The position numbers and the translations under genes are program-made. The notes below the pieces were generated by a model that was not told the origin of the DNA, searched no databases, and worked only from the letters and a program-made list of their open reading frames with translations. From contig CAUJJL010000144.1 of the NCBI GenBank assembly GCA_963205455.1, positions 1-33,170 on the forward strand: a stretch of 33,170 nucleotides of DNA, written 5' to 3'. Of this stretch, positions 27,696 through 33,170 are shown piece by piece. The stretch's first letter is position 1. The number at the start of each line of letters is the position of its first letter. This DNA is from Verrucomicrobiota bacterium (lineage in GTDB: Bacteria > Verrucomicrobiota > Verrucomicrobiia > Opitutales > Opitutaceae).

Positions 27696-29831
27696 TCAAA
27701 CGAGCAGGACCGAGGATGTCGATGCTGCGGGTGCACCGAGGGCCTGGGCGCGCGGACCGGGCGATGCCGGTCCGACCGTGACGTGATGGGATCCGGTGAC
27801 GAACTTCCGCCGACCATGTGCGTCGATCTGCTCGAAAGCCGTTGATGGAATCTCGAACTCCACCTGGATGTTCTCCCAGGCACGTACCACGACCTTGCGG
27901 AAATCAACGAGCGTGGCAAGGGGGGTGCACGGGCCCGGAGGGGGCGTGAGGTAGCACTGGACCACTTCGACGGCGTCGCGATCCGAAGTATTGCTCAGGT
28001 TCAGGGCGGCACTCAGCGTTTCGCCGCTCCTGATGGACGAGGATCCCAGTTGCAAGGGACCGTATTCGATCGTCGCATAACCCAGTCCAAATCCGAAGGG
28101 ATAGAGCGGTTCCGATTTGGCAAAGCGATAGGTTCGCCCCGCCATCGAATAGTCCGCAAACGGCGGCAGATCACTGGTACAACGGTGAACCGTCACAGGC
28201 AGCCTTCCCGAGGGATTGATCTCGCCAAACAGGACGTCGGCGACCGCTGCGCCGCCTTCACAGCCTGGGTACCAGGCATGGACGACAGCATCGGCCTCCT
28301 CCTGGATTTCGGGCACGGCGATGGCACTTCCTCCGGTCAGCACAACGATCAGCTTTCGAGCGTGCCTGCGCAGTTCCCGAAAAAATTCGAGCTGCACCGC
28401 AGGCAGCTCGATTGCCTCGCGATCTCCGCCGGAAGAAGAGGCCACGGCATCTCCTTCCTCGCCCTCCAGTGATGGATCGAGTCCGAGCACGGCAATCGTG
28501 ATTTCACAATCGGCTGCGGTGGCGTAGGTATAGTTCACGCCGGGAGCCATCGGACCATCAAGCGGGCAGCCGGTACGGTAGGCGACGCGGCAGCCCTCGG
28601 CGACGCGACCGGTGATGCCCTCGAGGAGGGTCACCAAACGCGATGATACGCCGAAGTAGTTGCCGAGAAGCACGGTAATGCTGGCCGCGGTGGGGCCGGT
28701 GACAAGGAGGCTTGTGTGATTGCGTCGCAGGGGAAGCACGCCCTCGTTCTTGAGAAGGACGATGGACGCAGCGGCTGCGTCGCGTGCCAAGGCGCGGTGC
28801 GCCGCGCTGTCGATGATGCTGGTGGACAGATGTGACCACGGCACGCGATCGGATGGGTCGAATAGCCCGAGCCGGAACTTCGTCGCCAGCAGGCGTCGTA
28901 GGGAAACATCGATCTCCTGCTCGGTGATGAGTCCCTGTTGAACAGCGACATTGAGATCGTTGTAGGTGCAGCCGCAGTTGAGATCGCAACCGCGCCTGAC
29001 TGCGAGTGCAGCGGATGCGGCCGCATTGGCGGTCACCTTGTGATGCTGGTGGAAATCGTCGATCGCTCCACAGTCGCTGACAACGTGACCCTGAAAGTTC
29101 CAATTCTTCCGCAGAATCTCTTCCAGGAGGAGTTGGCTTGCGCAGGCGGGTTCTCCAAGGACACGGTTGTAGGCACCCATGACCGCTTCGACGCCCGTCC
29201 TGACGAGTTTTTCAAACGCAGGCAGGTAGGTTTCGTAAAGATCCTTGAGCGACGGTTGTGCATCAAACGTATGGCGGGCCTGCTCGGGTCCGCTGTGCAC
29301 GGCAAAGTGTTTCGCACAGGCCGCAGTTTTCAGGTACTTCGGATGATCACCCTGAAGGCCGCGCACCATCGCCGAACCCAACTCGCCGCACAGGAACGGA
29401 TCCTCACCGAAAGATTCCTGGCCACGCCCCCACCTGGGATCGCGAAAGATGTTGATGTTGGGCGTCCAGAAAGTGAGCCCCTGATACTGCCCATGGAGGC
29501 CTGCGGCAAACGCAGCGTGGTGCTTAGCGCGGGCCTCGTCAGAGATGACGCTGGCGACCCGCAATACGAGGTCGCGGTCCCAAGTGGCGGCGAGAGCAAT
29601 CACCTGCGGAAAAACCGTTGCGCGTCCATTCCGGCCAACACCGTGGCATGCCTCATTCCACCAGTTGTAGGCAGGAATGCCGAGCCGGGTGACGGCATTG
29701 TTTTCGTGCATCAGTTGGTTGATCTTCTCAGGCAGGGTCAGGCGCAGGAGGAGATCCTCGATGCGCTGCTCCAGTGGCAGGTCGGGATTCTTGAACCGCG
29801 GCGGAATCTCCGTGGAGTTGGAGGGTGTCAT
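27696..29831 (-). CDS. GH3 family beta-xylosidase-like enzyme, probably cytoplasmic
   Basis: A 711-aa retaining exo-glycosidase. No signal peptide is visible, so it likely acts in the cytoplasm on imported xylo-oligosaccharides. The N-terminal domain has YNWWNEACHGVGRNGRATVF and RDPRWGRGQESFGEDP, both typical of the xylosidase/arabinofuranosidase branch of GH3. The nucleophile is D253 in GHVVSDCGAIDDF. The second domain has GLDPSLEGEEGD, where this branch holds its acid/base Glu. A C-terminal fibronectin-III-like domain (after YPFGFGLGY) ends the protein. Beta-glucosidase activity is possible, but the VSDCGAI pattern and locus favour xylosides. It is the first gene of the GH3-symporter operon and is divergent from the LacI regulator, across a 170-base region. 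Confidence 0.93.
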   Translation of the reverse strand: MTPSNSTEIPPRFKNPDLPLEQRIEDLLLRLTLPEKINQLMHENNAVTRLGIPAYNWWNEACHGVGRNGRATVFPQVIALAATWDRDLVLRVASVISDEARAKHHAAFAAGLHGQYQGLTFWTPNINIFRDPRWGRGQESFGEDPFLCGELGSAMVRGLQGDHPKYLKTAACAKHFAVHSGPEQARHTFDAQPSLKDLYETYLPAFEKLVRTGVEAVMGAYNRVLGEPACASQLLLEEILRKNWNFQGHVVSDCGAIDDFHQHHKVTANAAASAALAVRRGCDLNCGCTYNDLNVAVQQGLITEQEIDVSLRRLLATKFRLGLFDPSDRVPWSHLSTSIIDSAAHRALARDAAAASIVLLKNEGVLPLRRNHTSLLVTGPTAASITVLLGNYFGVSSRLVTLLEGITGRVAEGCRVAYRTGCPLDGPMAPGVNYTYATAADCEITIAVLGLDPSLEGEEGDAVASSSGGDREAIELPAVQLEFFRELRRHARKLIVVLTGGSAIAVPEIQEEADAVVHAWYPGCEGGAAVADVLFGEINPSGRLPVTVHRCTSDLPPFADYSMAGRTYRFAKSEPLYPFGFGLGYATIEYGPLQLGSSSIRSGETLSAALNLSNTSDRDAVEVVQCYLTPPPGPCTPLATLVDFRKVVVRAWENIQVEFEIPSTAFEQIDAHGRRKFVTGSHHVTVGPASPGPRAQALGAPAASTSSVLLV

Positions 29832-30001
29832 GGGAAGGCAGAGTGGCGGAGATCAACCGGGAACAGATGAAAAGGGGGCAAGGCTGCTCGCGGATGCGAT
29901 GCCATTTTGTTTCGCGGTAACGGGTTCGCGAGGCAACGCACCCTCTGCGCTAACTATAGACTTGAAAAGTTGCTTCCACGCCCGGACACTGCATTCAGCG
30001 C
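29832..30001. promoter_or_regulatory. Divergent control region between GH3 operon and LacI-family gene
   Basis: A 170-base region shared by two opposed genes, the usual place for a LacI-family regulator to act. TAACTATAGA near 29951 is an AT-rich spot that could be a -10 for the regulator. A direct repeat TTCGCG lies at 29911 and 29925. The partly symmetric TTGAAAAGTTGCTTCCA near 29961 is a weaker operator candidate than the dyad at 29994-30010. Confidence 0.5.
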
Positions 30002-30010
30002 ATGGCTGAA
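29994..30010. promoter_or_regulatory. Candidate operator TTCAGC-GCATG-GCTGAA over the regulator start
   Basis: Perfect 6-bp inverted halves with a 5-base centre that includes the ATG at 30002. Binding here would block the regulator's own expression. The half-sites match those of the dyad before the first GH10 gene (21285-21300), which has a 4-base centre. Confidence 0.4.
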
Positions 30011-31096
30011 CGTCGTACCACCCTGTCCGATGTCGCAAAAAGAGCAGGCGTGCATGTCACCACGGTGTCGCTCGCCCTGCGCAATCACCCGCGCCTGCCT
30101 GAGAGCACACGACGCCGGATTCAATCGCTGGCGAAGAGAATGGGGTATGCGCCGGATCCGCTGCTGCGTGCACTTGTGGCCTATCGCGGCCGGGTAATTG
30201 AGCGTCGCAATGTGCCCACGCTGGCCTATGTCACAAACTGGGCGACCCGGTGGGGCTGGAAGGCGACCACCGCCCACCCCGATTTCCACGCGGGTGCTGC
30301 GAGCAAGGCAAAGGAACTGGGCTACACGCTCGAGCATTTCTGGCTGGGTGAGCCTGGGATGACCCAGCAGCGGCTTGGGCAGATACTGTATTCGCGAGGC
30401 ATCACTGGAGTCATCGTAGCCTCCCACGGGCGCGAGATGGGTGACGTGCTGGAATTCGACTGGCCGAATTTCAGCGCGGTCAAGATCGACTACTTTCCCC
30501 ATCGTCCCGCGCTTCACAATGTCACCAACAACCAATGCGACATCGCACGGCTGGCGATGCAGAAGGTCATGGCCGCGGGTTACCGGCGCATCGGAATGGT
30601 CATGCACCGCGGCTGGGACCACGCGGTGGATCACATGTGGACCGCAGGCTACCTTTGCGAACAGCAGCAATTGAAACCCAAGGAGCGCATTGCGGCGCAC
30701 CTGTTTCCTGCTGCGACGCCGGTCGAGCGCTGGCTGAATGAAAGCACCTCGGACGTCGTCGTCGAACTCGCGCCGTTTGCCGAGTGGTACCGGCGATGCC
30801 GTCCTGAAGTGATCATCAGCAAGTCATCCTTTGTCCTGCCTGCACTGAAGGAGATGAATCTGCGCATTCCGGATGACGTGAAATTTGTCGATGTGTTTCT
30901 GGACCGCGCGGATGGCACCCAGGCGGGCGTTTGCCAGAACCACACGACGGTCGGGGAACTCGCGGTCGAAATCCTCGCGGGCCAGCTTCAGCACAACAAG
31001 TTTGGCGTGCCGACGATCCCGACTACCACCTATGTCGAAGGGACCTGGCACGACGGCGCAACCTGTCCGCCCCGCGCGGGCGTTGGCGTCGCATGA
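30002..31096 (+). CDS. LacI-family transcriptional regulator of the xylan locus
   Basis: A 364-aa DNA-binding regulator. The N-terminal helix-turn-helix is clear: TLSDVAKRAGVHVTTVSLAL (residues 7-26), followed by the hinge region with RRRIQSLAKRMGYAPDP. The rest is a periplasmic-binding-protein-like sensor domain (PTLAYVTNW, GVIVASHG, RRIGMVMHRG) with a weakly conserved C-terminal part. The RMGYAPDPLLRALVAYR linker style is common in Verrucomicrobia. It is divergent from the GH3-symporter operon and upstream of the second GH10, so control by a xylan breakdown product is likely (inference). Repressor or activator mode cannot be told from sequence. A dyad over its own start codon suggests autoregulation. 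Confidence 0.93.
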   Translation: MAERRTTLSDVAKRAGVHVTTVSLALRNHPRLPESTRRRIQSLAKRMGYAPDPLLRALVAYRGRVIERRNVPTLAYVTNWATRWGWKATTAHPDFHAGAASKAKELGYTLEHFWLGEPGMTQQRLGQILYSRGITGVIVASHGREMGDVLEFDWPNFSAVKIDYFPHRPALHNVTNNQCDIARLAMQKVMAAGYRRIGMVMHRGWDHAVDHMWTAGYLCEQQQLKPKERIAAHLFPAATPVERWLNESTSDVVVELAPFAEWYRRCRPEVIISKSSFVLPALKEMNLRIPDDVKFVDVFLDRADGTQAGVCQNHTTVGELAVEILAGQLQHNKFGVPTIPTTTYVEGTWHDGATCPPRAGVGVA

Positions 31097-31097
31097 G

Positions 31098-31154
31098 ACT
31101 TGCTCCTGACTCTTAACGGAGACCTACGAGTATCAATTCATACAAGGAGCAAGT
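31098..31154 (+). terminator. 10-bp inverted repeat with nested stem and T-rich tail between the regulator and second GH10
   Basis: ACTTGCTCCT (31098-31107) and AGGAGCAAGT (31145-31154) form a perfect 10-bp inverted repeat starting two bases after the regulator stop, followed by GTTTTGATTTT. The 37-base centre holds a smaller ACTC/GAGT pair. It may end regulator transcripts. The 3' arm also contains AAGGAG, so the fold would hide a ribosome-binding-like sequence, though no good in-frame start follows it closely. Confidence 0.5.
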
Positions 31155-31227
31155 GTTTTGATTTTCGAAGCAACATTGACCATCGTGAGCCGCATGTGCC
31201 TCGACAAACGGTACTTTGACCTTTGCG

Positions 31228-33078
31228 ATGCACGCTCCATACATGATGTATCGATTGTCCTTGCGTGCCTATTGCCTCCCTCTGCTGGTGCTGGTCGCGG
31301 TGGCCTTGAGCGCCCGTGCCGTTCTTGGCGCCACCTCTCTGCCGCCCGGCAAGCCGCTCCTTGCGACAGAGGGTCTGGAGGCGTTTAGCTCCCATATTGG
31401 CACCACGGGAGACGTCGCCCGATTTCAGATCGTGCCGGTGAAGGGGCCCGGTTTCGATCATGCCTGGCGCGTGGATACGATTGCGGACACGATTCAACCA
31501 TGGGAGGTGAATCTCAGGGCCAACAACGCCATCGCGGTCGAGAAAGGGGATGTTGGCATGATCCGGTTCTTTGCGCGGGTGCGTGAGACTGCGGATGAAA
31601 CGGGCGCGGGCCGCATGATGGTGGCAATCCAGAGCAGAGATGCCCGTGGAAAAGGGAGCTATGAAGGAGATTTTCCCCTGACTCGCGAATGGCAGGAAAT
31701 ACTCGTGCCCTTCGCGTGGCTTTACGACTTCGCTCCCCGGGGTGCGGTGATCAATCTGAGACTCGGATTCAAACATCAAAGCGTTGAGATCGGCAGCATC
31801 TCGGCCATCCACTACGGGCGCTCGCTGGAACTCGATTCATTGCCGCGGACACGCATTTCCTACGTAGGACGCGAACCCGGCGCGCCTTGGCGTCAGGAAG
31901 CGCTGGATCGTATCGAGCGCATTCGCAAGGGTGACATCAGGGTACAAGTCACCGACACCGAAGGCAGACCCGTCAGGGGGGCTTCGATTCGCGTCCAACA
32001 AACCCGATCGGCTTTTGACTGGGGTACATCGCTGGAGATGTGGCGACTCGTCGTCGATTCACCCGACAACCTGCGCTACCGCGAGGTGGTTCAGGAGCTT
32101 TTTAACGCAGCGAGCACAGAGAACGACCTCAAGTGGCCTGCCTGGGAGAGGGGAGGCGGGCCTTTTTCCCAAGAGCAGACCCTGCGCGGATTGAAGTGGC
32201 TGCGCGACCGCGGTTTTCACACCCGAGGTCACGTGCTGGTGTGGCCCAAACAGAGGCATTTCCCCAAGGAGGTGCAGGAACTCTACGGAACGCCTCGTCA
32301 GGCCGAAATCCCCGAGATCGTGCTCGCCCACATCCGTTCGATCACGCGGGCAACGAAGGGGCTTCTCGACGAATGGGACGTACTCAACGAGCCCTATACT
32401 AATCATGACCTGATGGATTTTTTTGGCGACGACATCATGGTGTCATGGTTCAGGACGGCGCGGGAGGAGCTGCCTCGCGCCAGACTTTTCCTGAACGACT
32501 TCTCGAACGACGACATTACCGCCGATCCCGAGCACGTGGCCCATTTTGAACGCACGATCCGTTTCCTGCTTGGGCACGGCGCGCCGCTTGATGGCCTGGG
32601 CATGCAGGGACATTTCAGCAGCCGTCCCAGCGCGCCCGCGAACATCCTGGCGACGCTGGATCGGTACTGGAAAGAATTCAGGCTTCCGGTGCGATTCACC
32701 GAATTCGATTTCCCGAGCAGCGACGAGGAGCTCCAGGCAGATTTCACGCGCGATTTCCTCATCCTCGCGTACAGCCATCCCAGTGTTGTGGGCGTGCAGC
32801 ACTGGGGGTTTTGGGAGGGTAGGCATTGGAAACCGCCTGCGGCGATGTTCCGGTTGGATTGGAGCGAAAAACCGAATGCCAAAGCCTACAAGGACCTCGT
32901 TCTGCACCGATGGCGCACAGACCTGACCTCAGAGTCGGACGCAGCCGGACGCCTGTCGACACGCGGCTTCCTTGGCGAGTACCGGGTGACCGTCACCCTC
33001 AATGGCCGTAGTGTGGATAAGGCCTTCACCCTTGGACCCGACAGCGAATCTCGTTGGTTGATAACGTTGCCGCATTGA
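31228..33078 (+). CDS. GH10 family endo-beta-1,4-xylanase, exported (paralogue 2)
   Basis: A 616-aa paralogue of the GH10 at 21313, co-linear with it from the end of the signal peptide through the C-terminal tail. The N-terminal beta-rich region, GH10 barrel and tail are all present. Catalytic residues are E388 in WDVLNEPYTNHD and E492 in RFTEFDFPSSDE, spaced 104 residues as in paralogue 1. Changes near the active site include DFP for DVW after the nucleophile and QHWGFW for QFWGFW. The Pro in RGHVLVWP is shared. The first ATG of the frame is 31228; ATGs at 31243 and 31246 give an equally good signal peptide, and a TTG at 31216 is unlikely. None has a clear ribosome-binding site. It may be transcribed with the LacI-family gene or from its own promoter in the 131-base gap. 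Confidence 0.91.
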   Translation: MHAPYMMYRLSLRAYCLPLLVLVAVALSARAVLGATSLPPGKPLLATEGLEAFSSHIGTTGDVARFQIVPVKGPGFDHAWRVDTIADTIQPWEVNLRANNAIAVEKGDVGMIRFFARVRETADETGAGRMMVAIQSRDARGKGSYEGDFPLTREWQEILVPFAWLYDFAPRGAVINLRLGFKHQSVEIGSISAIHYGRSLELDSLPRTRISYVGREPGAPWRQEALDRIERIRKGDIRVQVTDTEGRPVRGASIRVQQTRSAFDWGTSLEMWRLVVDSPDNLRYREVVQELFNAASTENDLKWPAWERGGGPFSQEQTLRGLKWLRDRGFHTRGHVLVWPKQRHFPKEVQELYGTPRQAEIPEIVLAHIRSITRATKGLLDEWDVLNEPYTNHDLMDFFGDDIMVSWFRTAREELPRARLFLNDFSNDDITADPEHVAHFERTIRFLLGHGAPLDGLGMQGHFSSRPSAPANILATLDRYWKEFRLPVRFTEFDFPSSDEELQADFTRDFLILAYSHPSVVGVQHWGFWEGRHWKPPAAMFRLDWSEKPNAKAYKDLVLHRWRTDLTSESDAAGRLSTRGFLGEYRVTVTLNGRSVDKAFTLGPDSESRWLITLPH

Positions 33079-33170
33079 AGCGCGCGTATCGGTTTTTGAG
33101 ATTTGCTGCAAAGGCATTTCTGACGACCGCCATGCCTCATCGTGGTTGGCGCCTCTTCAAGACACCCTTT
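33079..33170. other. Window end, no supported gene
   Basis: The last 92 bases hold no complete feature. An ATG at 33132 opens a plus-strand frame (MPHRGWRLFKTPF) that runs off the window and could be a downstream gene, but 13 codons are too few to judge. Confidence 0.3.

Noticed and set aside
29955..29985. TTGAAAAGTTGCTTCCA as a LacI-type operator
   Set aside because: Only partly symmetric and seen once; the TTCAGC/GCTGAA dyads are better supported.
31158..31388. TTG-started 76-codon frame after AAGGAG
   Set aside because: It overlaps the second GH10 in another frame, and its protein has no signal or domain; the AAGGAG is explained by the inverted repeat arm.

Overview
The window (about 60% GC) looks like chromosome from a member of the Opitutaceae (Verrucomicrobiota). 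The main clue is the 1,210-aa TonB-dependent receptor, whose start of the mature protein (LTPFEVSA, then a GY-x(8)-AGTR-x(4)-LADVG pattern) is the kind this family carries in many copies. Supporting clues are the secreted repeat protein with an Ig-like domain and the pairing of TonB receptor, LacI regulator and glycoside hydrolases without a SusD-like partner. The assignment rests on recognised family style; no database search was made. Few start codons have a convincing Shine-Dalgarno sequence.

Layout. (1) 2-4521: heavy-metal RND efflux, with the end of a periplasmic adaptor and a CusA/CzcA-type pump, converging on a CopD-like membrane protein (4541-4981, minus). (2) 5141-6580 (minus): radical SAM/SPASM enzyme of the anaerobic sulfatase-maturase type. 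It is divergent from a three-gene ribose-type sugar ABC importer (6671-10115: binding protein, double ATPase, permease). (3) An MgtC/SapB membrane protein (minus), a secreted 1,041-aa protein built from six ~113-aa repeats, and the biosynthetic threonine deaminase IlvA (minus). (4) 16184-33078: a xylan-use locus.

The xylan locus reads as a pathway. The TonB receptor (16184-19816) would bring oligosaccharides through the outer membrane. An SGNH esterase (19958-21190), a GH10 xylanase (21313-23196) and a GH115 alpha-glucuronidase (23218-26112) follow on the same strand and would remove acyl groups, cut the backbone and remove (methyl)glucuronic acid. On the opposite strand, a GH3 beta-xylosidase-like enzyme without a signal peptide and a GPH-family sugar symporter form an operon (29831-26145), fitting import of short xylo-oligosaccharides and cytoplasmic hydrolysis. 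A LacI-family regulator (30002-31096) is divergent from GH3. A second GH10, clearly a paralogue of the first, follows it (31228-33078).

Points worth a second look: matching inverted repeats TTCAGC-N(4-5)-GCTGAA at the start of the regulator and just before the first GH10 gene (candidate shared operator); two GH10 paralogues with a shared unassigned N-terminal region and a His-to-Pro change; an RND pump with an apparent extra membrane hairpin; and the repeat protein with an unassigned C-terminal domain. No tRNA, rRNA, CRISPR array, insertion sequence or phage gene was seen.
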